Shown one piece after another: positions 52,833 through 62,824 of a stretch of 64,000 bases of DNA (position 1 is its first letter; each line of letters opens with the position of its first letter). The notes beneath the pieces were generated by a model that worked only from the letters and a program-made list of their open reading frames with translations, ran no database searches and was not told the origin of the DNA. This DNA comes from Rhizobium sp. S152 (GTDB lineage: Bacteria > Pseudomonadota > Alphaproteobacteria > Rhizobiales > Rhizobiaceae), in assembly GCF_030380735.1 (NCBI RefSeq), contig NZ_JAUDRZ010000001.1, forward strand, positions 186,001 to 250,000, written 5' to 3'. Position numbers and translations under genes: made by a program.

Positions 52833-54788
52833 TCAGCTCTCGGCCTTGTTTTGCCGGTTTGCGATCAGATCATCGACCACCGCCGGATCGGCAAGCGTCG
52901 AAATATCGCCAAGCGCACCGAAATCATCCTCGGCGATCTTGCGCAGGATACGCCGCATGATCTTGCCGGAGCGCGTCTTCGGCAGACCGCTCGCAAACTG
53001 GATCTTGTCGGGCGCAGCAATCGGCCCGATCTCAGAACGCACATGCTTCACCAGCTGCTGGCGGAGTTCGTCGGAGCCTTCGTTCCCTGCCATCAGCGTG
53101 ACATAGCAGTAAATCCCCTGGCCCTTGATATTGTGCGGGTAGCCGACGACTGCGGCTTCCGAGACGAGGCTGTGCGAAACAAGCGCCGATTCAACTTCCG
53201 CTGTGCCAAGACGATGGCCGGAGACGTTGAGAACGTCGTCCACGCGTCCGGTGATCCAGTAATATCCGTCCTCATCGCGGCGGCAGCCGTCGCCCGTGAA
53301 ATACTTTCCCTTGTAGGTGGAGAAGTAGGTCTGAATGAAGCGCTCATGGTCACCATAAACAGTCCGCATCTGGCCCGGCCAGCTGTCCGTGACACAGAGA
53401 TTGCCGTCGGCAGCGCCCTCCAGCACCTTGCCTTCATTGTCGACCAGCTGCGGCTTGACGCCGAAGAACGGCACCGTCGCCGAACCCGGCTTCAGATCGA
53501 TTGCGCCTGGAAGCGGCGTGATCATGTGGCCCCCCGTTTCCGTCTGCCACCATGTATCGATGACAGGGCAGCGGCTGTCGCCGACCACGTGGTAATACCA
53601 CTCCCAGGCCTCGGGATTGATCGGCTCGCCCACCGTGCCCAGCAACCTAAGGCTGGAGCGCGACGAGCGCGTCACGAACTGATCGCCGGCGCCCATCAGC
53701 GAACGGATCGCCGTCGGCGCGGTATAGAAGATGTTGACTTTGTGCTTGTCGATGATTTCCCAGAAGCGACCCTGGTCCGGGAAGTTCGGCACACCCTCGA
53801 ACATCAGCGTCGTCGCGCAATTCGCAAGAGGACCGTAAACGATGTAGGAATGCCCCGTTACCCAGCCGACGTCCGCCGTGCACCAATAGATGTCTCCGGG
53901 ATGATAATCGAAGACATATTCATGCGTCATCGCGGCATAGACGAGATACCCGCCCGTCGTGTGCAGCACGCCCTTCGGTTTGCCCGTCGAGCCTGAGGTG
54001 TAGAGGATGAACAGCGGATCTTCCGCCTTCATCTTCACAGGCGGGCATTCGGCCTTAACGGTTGCGGTTTCCTGATGATACCAGAGATCGCGACCCGGCG
54101 CCCAGCCGGTCTTGCCGCCGGTACGGCGAACCACCAGAACCTTGTCGACGATGACATGCTGGCGCGCAGCGATATGAATGGCGGTATCGGTATTATCCTT
54201 CAACGGAACCGGCTTGCCGCCGCGCACGCCTTCGTCGCAGGTGATCACAAATGTGGATTCGCAATCGACGATGCGGCCAGCCAACGCCTCCGGCGAAAAG
54301 CCGCCAAATACCACGGAATGCACGGCGCCGATACGAGCGCAGGCAAGCATCGCGTAAGCCGCTTCCGGGATCATCGGCATGTAGATCGTGACGCGGTCGC
54401 CCTTTTTCACACCATGCTTCTTCATCACGTTCGCCATCCGGCAAACATGTTCGTAAAGCTCGTTATAGGTGACCTTCTTGTCGATATAGGGGTTGTCGCC
54501 TTCGAAGATGATGGCGACCTGATTGCCGTTCGTCTTCAGGTGGCGGTCGATGCAATTATAGGAGACGTTTGTCTGCCCGTCCTCGAACCACTTGATCGAG
54601 ACCTTGCCGGTGAATGAGGTGTTCTTGACCTTGCTGTAGGGCTTGAACCAGTCGATCCGCTTGCCATGCTTACCCCAGAACTTGTCCGGGTTCTCGACGC
54701 TTTCCTCGTACCACTGCTCGTACTTGGCCTTGTCGATAAGCGCATGGTTCTTAACCGGCTTTTGCACCGGGTAGATCTTCTCCGACAT
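52833..54788 (-). CDS. acsA: Acetyl-CoA synthetase
   Basis: A 651-residue AMP-forming ligase that makes acetyl-CoA from acetate, ATP and CoA. It has the P-loop-like [19 protein letters not shown], the [12 protein letters not shown] motif, [23 protein letters not shown] for the domain hinge, and the acetylation-controlled lysine in TRSGKIMRR. The ATG at 54788 with GAGGAGGAG is the true start; an upstream ATG lacks a ribosome site. Length is the usual 650. It is divergent from trcR. Confidence 0.97.
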   Translation of the reverse strand: MSEKIYPVQKPVKNHALIDKAKYEQWYEESVENPDKFWGKHGKRIDWFKPYSKVKNTSFTGKVSIKWFEDGQTNVSYNCIDRHLKTNGNQVAIIFEGDNPYIDKKVTYNELYEHVCRMANVMKKHGVKKGDRVTIYMPMIPEAAYAMLACARIGAVHSVVFGGFSPEALAGRIVDCESTFVITCDEGVRGGKPVPLKDNTDTAIHIAARQHVIVDKVLVVRRTGGKTGWAPGRDLWYHQETATVKAECPPVKMKAEDPLFILYTSGSTGKPKGVLHTTGGYLVYAAMTHEYVFDYHPGDIYWCTADVGWVTGHSYIVYGPLANCATTLMFEGVPNFPDQGRFWEIIDKHKVNIFYTAPTAIRSLMGAGDQFVTRSSRSSLRLLGTVGEPINPEAWEWYYHVVGDSRCPVIDTWWQTETGGHMITPLPGAIDLKPGSATVPFFGVKPQLVDNEGKVLEGAADGNLCVTDSWPGQMRTVYGDHERFIQTYFSTYKGKYFTGDGCRRDEDGYYWITGRVDDVLNVSGHRLGTAEVESALVSHSLVSEAAVVGYPHNIKGQGIYCYVTLMAGNEGSDELRQQLVKHVRSEIGPIAAPDKIQFASGLPKTRSGKIMRRILRKIAEDDFGALGDISTLADPAVVDDLIANRQNKAES

Positions 54789-54912
54789 GAAACTCCTCCT
54801 CACTCGGATACTGGACAATCTAAAAACGAAGCAGTCCAGATTGACTTTGGCCCATTCATAGCAGGTCACATTGGCCCGGCAATTAGACAAAGGTCATTTC
54901 ATTCGTGATCAA

Positions 54913-54941
54913 TTGCAATTATGCGTCACTGCGGTTATATA
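54913..54941 (+). promoter_or_regulatory. Candidate promoter for trcR
   Basis: TTGCAA (54913-54918) and TATATA (54936-54941) are separated by 17 nt, about 77 nt before the start codon. Confidence 0.55.
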
Positions 54942-55017
54942 GCGGCATATTTCCCGGACATAGTGGTGACAATCCACGGACCGCGACACCGGCGCGGACG
55001 ACAGAAGGACTATATCC

Positions 55018-55719
55018 ATGGCTCAACAATTGCTCATGCCGAAGGCGACCGCTATCTGGCTCGTCGACAACACGGCCCTGTCTTTCGACCAGATCGCGCA
55101 GTTCTGCCGACTGCATCCGCTCGAAGTGAAGGCCATTGCCGACGGTGAAGCCGCGCAGGGCATCAAGGGTCTCGACCCGATCTCCACCGGCCAGCTTTCC
55201 CGCGATGAAATCGCCCGCGCCGAGAAGAACCCGGCTCACAAGCTGAAGCTCTCTGAACCGAAGGTTCGTGTTCCCGAATCCAAGCGTCGCGGCCCGCGCT
55301 ACACGCCGGTCTCCAAGCGCCAGGATCGCCCGAACGCCATTCTCTGGCTGGTTCGTAATCATCCTGAACTGAAGGACGCTCAGATTTCCCGTCTCGTCGG
55401 CACCACGAAGTCGACGATCGAGCAGATCCGCGAACGCACTCATTGGAATTCCGCCAATCTGGCTCCGATGGATCCGGTGACGCTCGGCCTCTGCAGCCAG
55501 ATCGATCTCGACCTTGAAGTGGAGAAGGCCTCCAAGGGTCGCCCGCTGCCGACCGCCGCCGAGCTCGGCGAGACGCTGCAGTCCGCACACGAAACGGAAC
55601 GTCTGGCACCAGGCTACGAGCGCGAAGAAGAGAAGGAAATCGATGCCGATGCCGTCTTCGCCAAGCTCAAGTCCCTGAAGTCCTCGCCGAAGGACGAAGA
55701 CGAGGACGACCAGTACTGA
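55018..55719 (+). CDS. trcR: Cell-cycle transcriptional regulator TrcR (DUF1013)
   Basis: A 233-residue cytoplasmic protein conserved in alphaproteobacteria. It starts MAQQLLMPKATAIWLVDNTALSFDQIAQFC, the DUF1013 hallmark with a helix-turn-helix-like first domain. A second similar helical module is NAILWLVRNHPELKDAQISRLVGTTKSTIEQIRERTHWNS. The C-terminus is acidic (DEDEDD). The family is named for transcriptional control in the cell cycle. It has its own promoter and terminator and lies between two acyl-CoA ligase genes. Confidence 0.92.
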   Translation: MAQQLLMPKATAIWLVDNTALSFDQIAQFCRLHPLEVKAIADGEAAQGIKGLDPISTGQLSRDEIARAEKNPAHKLKLSEPKVRVPESKRRGPRYTPVSKRQDRPNAILWLVRNHPELKDAQISRLVGTTKSTIEQIRERTHWNSANLAPMDPVTLGLCSQIDLDLEVEKASKGRPLPTAAELGETLQSAHETERLAPGYEREEEKEIDADAVFAKLKSLKSSPKDEDEDDQY

Positions 55720-55744
55720 TCTCATAAAAGATCGAACCAAGCGA

Positions 55745-55770
55745 GCCCCGCCTGCGCGGGGCTTTTCTTT
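55745..55770 (+). terminator. Terminator after trcR
   Basis: GCCCCGC/GCGGGGC (55745-55751 with 55756-55762) forms a 7-bp stem with a CTGC loop, followed by TTTTCTTTT. Confidence 0.9.
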
Positions 55771-55779
55771 TGGCGCCCG

Positions 55780-57690
55780 TCACATCGGGAGCGAACCGTA
55801 TCCGCGTCCGCGTAGCGCTTCGGCGATTTCCTCAAGGATCGATGGATCGTCTATCGTCGCCGGCATCTTCCACGGCAGCCCATCGGCGATCTTCTGCATC
55901 GTGCCGCGAAGGATCTTCCCGGATCGCGTCTTCGGTAGGCGGCCGACCGCAATCGCCGTCTTGAACGCGGCGACCGGCCCAATCTCCGTTCGGATTAGCG
56001 CGACGACCTCGGCTTCGATCGCGGACGTTTCCCGTGAAACATTTTTCTTCAGCACCAGGAAGCCGCACGGCACCTGCCCCTTGAGTGGATCGGCAACGCC
56101 CACCACCGCGCATTCAGCGACATCGGGATGTTTGGCGCATACTTCTTCCATCGCGCCCGTCGAAAGCCGGTGGCCGGCGCAATTAATGATGTCGTCGGTG
56201 CGCGACATGATGAAGAGATAGCCGTCTTCATCGATATAACCCGCGTCGGCAGTTTTGTAGAAACCGGGAAATTCGGACAGATAGGCCTCATGAAATCGGC
56301 TGTCGGCGTTCCACAGCGTCGGCAGGCAGCCTGGGGGAAGGGGAAGCTTGATCACGATATTGCCGAGTGTTCCTGAAGGCACCGCATGGCCGGCATCGTC
56401 GAGCACCCTGATGTCGTATCCCGGCATCGCAACGGTTGGGGATCCATGTTTGACGGGTAGGGCTTCCAACCCAAGCGGATTGGCCGCGATCGGCCAGCCG
56501 GTTTCTGTCTGCCACCAGTGATCGATGACGGGAACCTGAAGCAAAAGTTCGGCCCATTTCAGCGTCTCGGGATCGGCACGCTCGCCCGCGAGAAAAAGCG
56601 CTCGAAACGCCGGCATGGAATGCTCTCGGATAAAGACGCCCTCACCATCCTCGCGCCGAATTGCGCGAAACGCCGTCGGAGCGGTGAAGAGGACCTCGAC
56701 CTTGTGTTCCGCGATGACGCGCCAGAACGTGCCGGCATCCGGCGTGCCGACCGGCTTGCCTTCGAAAATCACGGATGTCGCACCGACGAGCAACGGGGCA
56801 TAGACGATGTAGGAATGCCCGACGACCCAGCCGATGTCGGACGCGGTCCAGAACACGTCGCCGGCCTTGATATTGTAGATATTGGCCATCGACCAGATCA
56901 GCGCCGCCATATGCCCGCCATTGTCGCGAATGACGCCTTTCGGCTGCCCGGTCGTTCCTGATGTGTAAAGAATATAGAGTGGATCGGTTGCTGCGACCGG
57001 CACAGGCGCCACCACCGTCCTGCGATAGCCGGCGATCACGGCTTCGAAATCAAGGTCCCGGCCTACAATCAAATCTGCCGTTAGCTGCGGTCTCTGCAGT
57101 ACGAGACACCGTTTCGGTTTACATTTTGCCAACGAGATCGCCTGATCGACCAAAGGCTTGTAGGGAACGACACGGCCAGGCTCCAGTCCGCAGCTCGCGG
57201 TAATAATTAGTTTCGCACCCGAATCGTCGATCCGCGCCGCAAGCTCGCTGGCGGCAAATCCCCCAAAGACGACCGAGTGGATGGCACCGATCCGCGCACA
57301 AGCGAGCATGCTGAAAATCGCTTGCGGAACCATGGGCATGTAGAGAATGACCCGGTCGCCCTTGGCTATCCCGAAACCTTGCAGGGCGGCAGCGATCGCG
57401 TTCACCTCGGCAAGCACGACACTATAGGTAAACGATACTTTCTCACCGGAAACGGGGCTGTCGTATATGATTGCGGTGGCATCACCACGACCCGCGTTCA
57501 CATGGCGGTCGAGACAGTTGTAGCAGCTATTGGTCTCTCCGCCGGCGAACCAGCGGCCATAGGGGCCATCATCGGGAGCGAATATGCGGTCCGGCGGCTT
57601 GAACCATGAAATCTCGTTGCCGGCTGTACGCCAGAAATCATCGGGGTCCTGCCGCCACGCTTCGTAGACCCGCTGGTAATCTCCTCGCAT
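55780..57690 (-). CDS. prpE: Propionate-CoA ligase (acyl-CoA synthetase)
   Basis: A 636-residue AMP-forming ligase. It has YTSGTTGQPKGVIRDNGGHMAAL, where GVIRDNGG is diagnostic of PrpE rather than Acs (GVLHTTGG). WWQTETGWPIAANPLG and the acylation-regulated lysine in KTRSGKILRGTMQ are also present. It makes propionyl-CoA for odd-chain and propionate metabolism. No 2-methylcitrate or methylmalonyl genes are nearby. Its GGGGAGGAG ribosome site can pair with an upstream CCTCCCC. A parS-like palindrome lies within the coding sequence at 56026-56041. Confidence 0.92.
   Translation of the reverse strand: MRGDYQRVYEAWRQDPDDFWRTAGNEISWFKPPDRIFAPDDGPYGRWFAGGETNSCYNCLDRHVNAGRGDATAIIYDSPVSGEKVSFTYSVVLAEVNAIAAALQGFGIAKGDRVILYMPMVPQAIFSMLACARIGAIHSVVFGGFAASELAARIDDSGAKLIITASCGLEPGRVVPYKPLVDQAISLAKCKPKRCLVLQRPQLTADLIVGRDLDFEAVIAGYRRTVVAPVPVAATDPLYILYTSGTTGQPKGVIRDNGGHMAALIWSMANIYNIKAGDVFWTASDIGWVVGHSYIVYAPLLVGATSVIFEGKPVGTPDAGTFWRVIAEHKVEVLFTAPTAFRAIRREDGEGVFIREHSMPAFRALFLAGERADPETLKWAELLLQVPVIDHWWQTETGWPIAANPLGLEALPVKHGSPTVAMPGYDIRVLDDAGHAVPSGTLGNIVIKLPLPPGCLPTLWNADSRFHEAYLSEFPGFYKTADAGYIDEDGYLFIMSRTDDIINCAGHRLSTGAMEEVCAKHPDVAECAVVGVADPLKGQVPCGFLVLKKNVSRETSAIEAEVVALIRTEIGPVAAFKTAIAVGRLPKTRSGKILRGTMQKIADGLPWKMPATIDDPSILEEIAEALRGRGYGSLPM
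56026..56041. promoter_or_regulatory. parS-like centromere site inside prpE
   Basis: The 16-mer CGTTTCCCGTGAAACA matches the general bacterial parS TGTTTCACGTGAAACA at 14 of 16 positions. parB is 6.8 kb away. It lies in codons for VSRET, so its function would be on top of coding. Confidence 0.5.
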
Positions 57691-57695
57691 AGGCT

Positions 57696-57738
57696 CCTCC
57701 CCGGGACATGCGATGCCATCCTGTCAATCTAGGGGAGG
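57696..57738 (-). promoter_or_regulatory. Possible hairpin hiding the prpE ribosome binding site
   Basis: In the minus-strand RNA a CCTCCCC (57738-57732) can pair with GGGGAGG (57702-57696), which is the prpE Shine-Dalgarno. The loop is about 29 nt and could form an inner GACA/TGTC stem. Confidence 0.4.
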
Positions 57739-57773
57739 GGTACGACAAGAGAAAGCCCGACGAAAGCAGAGTA

Positions 57774-58433
57774 TCAGCGAGCGCCGAAAATCGCGGAACC
57801 AACGCGAACGCTTGTCGCTCCGAAGGCGACGGCGGTCTCATAATCGCGCGACATGCCCATCGACAACTTCTCGACGTTGCAGGCCTTGGCGAGCTTTGCC
57901 AGCAGTGCAAAATGCGGCCCCGGGTTCTCCTCCGCCGGCGGAATGCACATGAGCCCTTCGATCACCAAGCCGAGTTCCTCGCGGCAAAGCGTAACGAAGG
58001 CAGCTGTATCATCCGGCGCGATACCAGCCTTCTGAGGCTCCAACCCGGTATTAACCTGCACGAACAGGCGCGGCGCCTTACCCTGCTGCTTGATCTCTTC
58101 GGCAAGCGCGCGAGCAATCTTCTCCCGATCTACTGTCTCGATGACATCGAACAGGGCAACCGCCTCGGCGGCCTTGTTCGACTGCAACGGCCCGATAAGG
58201 TGAAGTACGATGCCATCCGTCTCCGCTTTGAGTTGCGGCCACTTGCCCTGGCTCTCTTGAACACGATTCTCGCCGAAGACGCGTTGACCGGCTTCAATCG
58301 CAGGACGGATCTGATCGGCATCGAAGGTCTTGGAAACGGCGACCAGCTCCACCGATCCGGAAGCGCGTCCGCCGGATCGCTCCGCCACCGCAATGCGCGC
58401 CCGCACGTCGTTCAATCGCTCTTGAAGTTCCAT
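57774..58433 (-). CDS. YggS family PLP-dependent homeostasis protein
   Basis: A 219-residue alanine-racemase-fold single-domain protein binding PLP. The PLP lysine is K35 in LVAVSKTF. FGENRVQE, HLIGPLQSNK and the C-terminal MGMSRDYETAVAFGATSVRVGSAIFG are all hallmarks. The family buffers free PLP and influences amino acid pools; it has no known catalysis. It is divergent from leuS and upstream of prpE by 83 nt. Confidence 0.95.
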   Translation of the reverse strand: MELQERLNDVRARIAVAERSGGRASGSVELVAVSKTFDADQIRPAIEAGQRVFGENRVQESQGKWPQLKAETDGIVLHLIGPLQSNKAAEAVALFDVIETVDREKIARALAEEIKQQGKAPRLFVQVNTGLEPQKAGIAPDDTAAFVTLCREELGLVIEGLMCIPPAEENPGPHFALLAKLAKACNVEKLSMGMSRDYETAVAFGATSVRVGSAIFGAR

Positions 58434-58637
58434 CGTTCTCTACCGATCTGACCACCGTTGGACATACCGGCAATGCACTAACCCCACACGCCCGTGTTTG
58501 CCAAGCGCAGCGGCGCCAGATTCGTCCTTGCCAGGCAATGATTGAACACTTCGCGGGGCTGCAAAACTTGACGGTACGGCGGTTTCATGGTGAAGGTCAC
58601 CACCAACTTCCCCTGATTTTCCGGAAATACGAATACG

Positions 58638-61262
58638 ATGGCTACCGAACGTTATAATCCGCGCGATGCCGAGCCTCGCTGGCAGCAGAAATGGAACGAA
58701 GAGAAGGTCTTCGAGACCGACAACAGCGATCCGCGCGAAAAATACTACGTGCTCGAGATGTTCCCGTATCCGTCCGGTCGCATCCATATGGGCCATGTTC
58801 GCAACTACGCCATGGGTGACGTCGTCGCTCGCTACAAGCGCGCCCGTGGCTATAACGTGCTCCACCCGATGGGCTGGGACGCCTTCGGCATGCCGGCGGA
58901 GAACGCCGCCATGGAACGCGGCGTGCACCCGGCTGCCTGGACCTATCAGAACATCGCATCGATGAAGTCCCAACTGAAGGCGATGGGCCTGTCGCTTGAC
59001 TGGAGCCGCGAGTTCGCCACCTGCGACGTCGCCTATTACCAGCACCAGCAACATCTCTTCGTCGACTTCCTGGAAAAGGGCCTAGTCTACCGCAAGCAGT
59101 CGAAGGTGAACTGGGACCCTGTCGATAACACGGTTCTCGCCAACGAGCAGGTAATCGACGGCCGTGGCTGGCGTTCCGGTGCCCTGGTCGAGCAGCGTGA
59201 GCTGACGCAGTGGTTCTTCAAGATCACCGATTTCAGCGAAGACTTGTTGGAAGCGCTGGACACACTAGACCAGTGGCCTGAAAAAGTTCGGCTGATGCAG
59301 AAGAACTGGATCGGTCGCTCCGAAGGCATGACCGTTCGTTGGGAGATCGCAGGCGGCGCATCGAGCGAGACCGAGGTGACGGTCTACACAACCCGCCCGG
59401 ACACGCTCTTCGGCGCCTCTTTCCTGGCGATCGCCGCCGATCACCCCCTGGCAAAGGAGGCCTCGGCCAAGAATCCGGCTATCGAAGCGTTCTGCGACGA
59501 GTGCCGGCGTGCCGGAACATCGCTGGCAGCGCTTGAGACGGCCGAGAAAAAGGGTATCGACACGGGCATCCGCGTCAAGCATCCGCTCGATCCGTCGTGG
59601 GAGCTGCCTGTTTACGTCGCGAACTTCGTTCTGATGGACTACGGCACCGGCGCCATATTCGGCTGCCCGTCGGGCGACCAGCGCGACCTGGATTTTGCCC
59701 GCAAGTACGATCTGCCGGTTATACCCGTCGTCATGCCGAAGGGTGGGGATGCCGCAAGTTTTACCGTCGGCGACACCGCCTACGACGGCGATGGTGTAAT
59801 GATCAACTCGCATTTCCTCGATGGTAAGACAACCGAGGAAGCCTTCAAGATCGTCGCGGATCGTCTCGCTGGCACCACACTCGGCAATACACCGCAGGGC
59901 GAGCGAAAGGTCAACTTCCGCTTGCGCGACTGGGGCATCTCGCGTCAGCGCTACTGGGGTTGCCCGATCCCGGTCATCCACTGCGATGATTGCGGCGTCA
60001 TCCCCGTCCCGAAGAAGGATCTGCCCGTCAAGCTGCCTGAGGACGTGACCTTTGATCAGCCCGGCAATCCGCTGGACCGCCACCCCACTTGGCGCAATGT
60101 CGCTTGCCCGCATTGCGGCAAGGACGCTCGTCGCGAAACCGACACGATGGACACCTTCGTGGATTCAAGCTGGTATTTCACCCGCTTCACAGCGCCGTGG
60201 GAGACAAAGCCGACGGACGAACAGGCTGCAAACCGTTGGCTGCCGGTCGATCAGTATATCGGCGGCATCGAACATGCGATCCTGCATCTACTCTATTCAC
60301 GTTTCTTCACCCGCGCCATGCGGGAAACCGGCCATGTCGATGTGAAGGAGCCCTTCAAGGGTCTGTTCACGCAGGGGATGGTCGTACATGAGACCTACAG
60401 CCGCGGTGCGGGCATGTCGCGTGAATGGGTGGCGCCGGCAGATATCCGCATTGAGGACGCAGACGGCAAGCGCCGCGCATATTTGCTCTCGAACAACGAA
60501 GAGATCGCGATCGGGTCCATCGAGAAGATGTCGAAGTCGAAGAAGAACGTCGTCGACCCTGACGACATCATCGCTTCTTACGGTGCCGACACCGCACGCT
60601 TCTTCGTTCTCTCCGACTCGCCGCCGGAACGCGATGTCATCTGGTCGGAAGCCGGGGTTGAAGGCGCACATCGCTTTACCCAGCGGCTGTGGCGTCTGAT
60701 CTCCGAAGCAGCGGAAAACCTGAAGGATGTTAGTGCGAGTCCGGCTAAGGATGGCGAGGCTCTGGCAATCTCGCAGCTTGCCCACAAGACCTTGAAGGCT
60801 GTCGAGAACGACTATGATAAGCTCTGGTTCAACAAAGCTGTCGCGCGTATTTATGAACTGGTCAACGCGCTCGCCGCGCCGCTGACAAAGGTTGCGGCCG
60901 GACAGGCGGACGCCGCGTACCGCGCCGCCGTTCGCGATGCGGCGCAGATCCTGATCCAGCTCGTTGCTCCGATGACCCCGCATCTAGCCGAGGAATGCTG
61001 GGCCGTGCTCGGCAATAGCGGCCTACTGGCACAGACATCCTGGCCTCGCTTTGAAGACAGCCTCGTGGTCGAAAACGACATGGTTCTACCTGTCCAGATC
61101 AACGGCAAGAAGCGCGCAGAATTGACAATTTCTCGCGACGCAGATCAGAATGCCATCATTGAGGCGACGCTTGCGCTTGACGACGTCAAGCGCGTGCTGG
61201 ACGGTCAAGCGCCGAAGAAAATTATCGTGGTTCCACAAAGGATTGTGAACATTGTCGTTTAA
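58638..61262 (+). CDS. leuS: Leucyl-tRNA synthetase
   Basis: An 874-residue class Ia synthetase charging tRNA-Leu. The HIGH motif is HMGH (50-53) in [18 protein letters not shown] is at 630-634. The CP1 editing domain includes [12 protein letters not shown] and [30 protein letters not shown] and CPHCGK form zinc-finger-like pairs. The C-terminal anticodon and LeuS-specific regions are full length. It is the first gene of leuS-lptE-holA. A 200-nt spacer precedes it, with no clear promoter seen. Confidence 0.98.
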   Translation: MATERYNPRDAEPRWQQKWNEEKVFETDNSDPREKYYVLEMFPYPSGRIHMGHVRNYAMGDVVARYKRARGYNVLHPMGWDAFGMPAENAAMERGVHPAAWTYQNIASMKSQLKAMGLSLDWSREFATCDVAYYQHQQHLFVDFLEKGLVYRKQSKVNWDPVDNTVLANEQVIDGRGWRSGALVEQRELTQWFFKITDFSEDLLEALDTLDQWPEKVRLMQKNWIGRSEGMTVRWEIAGGASSETEVTVYTTRPDTLFGASFLAIAADHPLAKEASAKNPAIEAFCDECRRAGTSLAALETAEKKGIDTGIRVKHPLDPSWELPVYVANFVLMDYGTGAIFGCPSGDQRDLDFARKYDLPVIPVVMPKGGDAASFTVGDTAYDGDGVMINSHFLDGKTTEEAFKIVADRLAGTTLGNTPQGERKVNFRLRDWGISRQRYWGCPIPVIHCDDCGVIPVPKKDLPVKLPEDVTFDQPGNPLDRHPTWRNVACPHCGKDARRETDTMDTFVDSSWYFTRFTAPWETKPTDEQAANRWLPVDQYIGGIEHAILHLLYSRFFTRAMRETGHVDVKEPFKGLFTQGMVVHETYSRGAGMSREWVAPADIRIEDADGKRRAYLLSNNEEIAIGSIEKMSKSKKNVVDPDDIIASYGADTARFFVLSDSPPERDVIWSEAGVEGAHRFTQRLWRLISEAAENLKDVSASPAKDGEALAISQLAHKTLKAVENDYDKLWFNKAVARIYELVNALAAPLTKVAAGQADAAYRAAVRDAAQILIQLVAPMTPHLAEECWAVLGNSGLLAQTSWPRFEDSLVVENDMVLPVQINGKKRAELTISRDADQNAIIEATLALDDVKRVLDGQAPKKIIVVPQRIVNIVV

Positions 61263-61773
61263 TATCGCCCTCAGACTGGCTCGCGGCGCTGGTATCACCG
61301 CGATCCTTGTATCCACGATCGCTTTGGCATCCTGCCAAGTCCGCCCCCTCTATTCTGAAAGCTCCGGCGTGGCTGGCAAGCTGGCCTCCGTCAGCTTTTC
61401 CGACGCAACGACTCGGATTGAGCAGGAAGTCCGCAACCGGCTGATCTTCCTGGCATCGCGTGGTGCCGGCGAGCCGGCGCAGGCAGATTACAAGGTTGAA
61501 TTCAGCGCTCGCTCGGACGTTATCGGAACGCTGCTCGTTGAATCCTCCGATACGTCCCAAGCCGGTCGCGCGACTGTCAGCATTGACTACACGCTGAAGT
61601 CCAACAAGGACGGCCACGTGATCAAGGCTGGCAACCGGTATGCGACGGCGCTCGTCGACTTCTCCCGCCAGGAGTTTGCAAAGCAGCGCGCTATTCGTGA
61701 TGCGGAAAACCGTGCTGCGCGGCAGGCCGCCGAGTTTGTCGGTGCCGATATAGCAGCCGCGCTCGGCCGATAG
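61252..61773 (+). CDS. lptE: LPS-assembly lipoprotein LptE
   Basis: A 173-residue outer-membrane lipoprotein that plugs LptD during LPS insertion. The signal peptide ends in a lipobox LASC with the lipidated cysteine at C28. The mature part begins [14 protein letters not shown], the usual rhizobial LptE opening, and contains [19 protein letters not shown]. It starts at TTG 61252, overlapping the leuS end by 11 nt, with AAAGGA upstream. The position between leuS and holA is the classic lptE location. Confidence 0.9.
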   Translation: MSFNIALRLARGAGITAILVSTIALASCQVRPLYSESSGVAGKLASVSFSDATTRIEQEVRNRLIFLASRGAGEPAQADYKVEFSARSDVIGTLLVESSDTSQAGRATVSIDYTLKSNKDGHVIKAGNRYATALVDFSRQEFAKQRAIRDAENRAARQAAEFVGADIAAALGR

Positions 61774-61783
61774 GAGCGAATGC

Positions 61784-62818
61784 GTGGCGGAAATCAAGTC
61801 CCACGAGTTCGACGGCTTCCTCGAAAGATCCGCCCGCAATTACCGACTGTTTGTCATTTACGGGCCCGATCGAGGGCTCGTCTCGGAGCGCGCGGGGCAA
61901 ATAGCCGCCAAGACCGGCGTGGCGCTAGCCGACCCATTTTCACTGATAAAACTTGATGTCACTGATCTGCAGAAGGACCAGGGCCGGCTGCTGGACGAAG
62001 CAGGCGCTCTCGGTCTGTTTGGCGGCGACAAGCTAATCTGGATCAGAGGGGCGGCAAACGAGAAATATCTCGTTGATTCCCTGCAAATTCTCTCTGGAAA
62101 CCCGCCAGAAGCAACATACATCATCGTGGAAGCTGGCGATCTGAAGAAGGGTTCGCTGCTTCGCAAGATCGCGGAGCCGGCACGTAGCGTCGCGACGATT
62201 GCCTGTTATGCAGACGACGGCCGGGCGTTGAATGCGCTTATTGACGTGGAGCTGTCGGAAGCGGGCTTGCGTATAACTCCGGCTGCACGGCAGGCTTTGG
62301 TCGAATTGATTGGCGGCGATCGTATTGCTTCTCGCAACGAAGTGCGAAAGCTTGCTCTCTATTGTCGCGGTCAGGAAACGATCGAGGAGCAGCACGTCAT
62401 CGACATCATCGGTGACGCAAGCGCCATCTCGGTGGACGACGCCGTTGATGCCGTACTTAGTGGCAACAGTGGAAGTTTTCTGCATGCCATGCAGAAAATC
62501 ATCTCCTCTAAGACGGCCATTTTTCTCGTCTTGCAAGCCTGTCTTAAACAGTTTCAGCTCATAGACTCGATGCGCGCTGAGATGGAGGAGAAGCGCCTGC
62601 AGCCCGGACAGGTAATGCAGACGATGGCCCGCCATCTACATTTCCGGCGTAAGCCGATTATTGAGCAAGCTCTACGCACTTGGTCGGCGGATGCGGTGGC
62701 ACGCGAAACGAACAGACTACAGGCTGCAATCCTGCAGTCCCGAAAACGCTCGTCGATGGAAGATACGATCGCGCTACAGACACTCCTATCGACGACGCTC
62801 CAATCGGCAAGGCGTTAA
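61784..62818 (+). CDS. holA: DNA polymerase III subunit delta
   Basis: A 344-residue clamp-loader subunit that opens the beta clamp. The N-terminal region has YRLFVIYGPDRGLVSERAGQIA, the degenerate P-loop region of HolA. LLDEAGALGLFGGDKLIWIRG is typical, followed by the small lid domain and the C-terminal helical collar (ISVDDAVDAVLSGNSGSFLHAM, FRRKPIIEQALRTW). It starts at GTG 61784 with GGAGCG. Convergent with parB, 6 nt apart. Length is normal. Confidence 0.93.
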   Translation: MAEIKSHEFDGFLERSARNYRLFVIYGPDRGLVSERAGQIAAKTGVALADPFSLIKLDVTDLQKDQGRLLDEAGALGLFGGDKLIWIRGAANEKYLVDSLQILSGNPPEATYIIVEAGDLKKGSLLRKIAEPARSVATIACYADDGRALNALIDVELSEAGLRITPAARQALVELIGGDRIASRNEVRKLALYCRGQETIEEQHVIDIIGDASAISVDDAVDAVLSGNSGSFLHAMQKIISSKTAIFLVLQACLKQFQLIDSMRAEMEEKRLQPGQVMQTMARHLHFRRKPIIEQALRTWSADAVARETNRLQAAILQSRKRSSMEDTIALQTLLSTTLQSARR

Positions 62819-62824
62819 CGACAT

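Noticed and set aside
53585..53600. ACCACGTGGT palindrome inside acsA considered as a second parS site
   Set aside because: Only the central CACGTG fits; the outer arms do not match the parS consensus.
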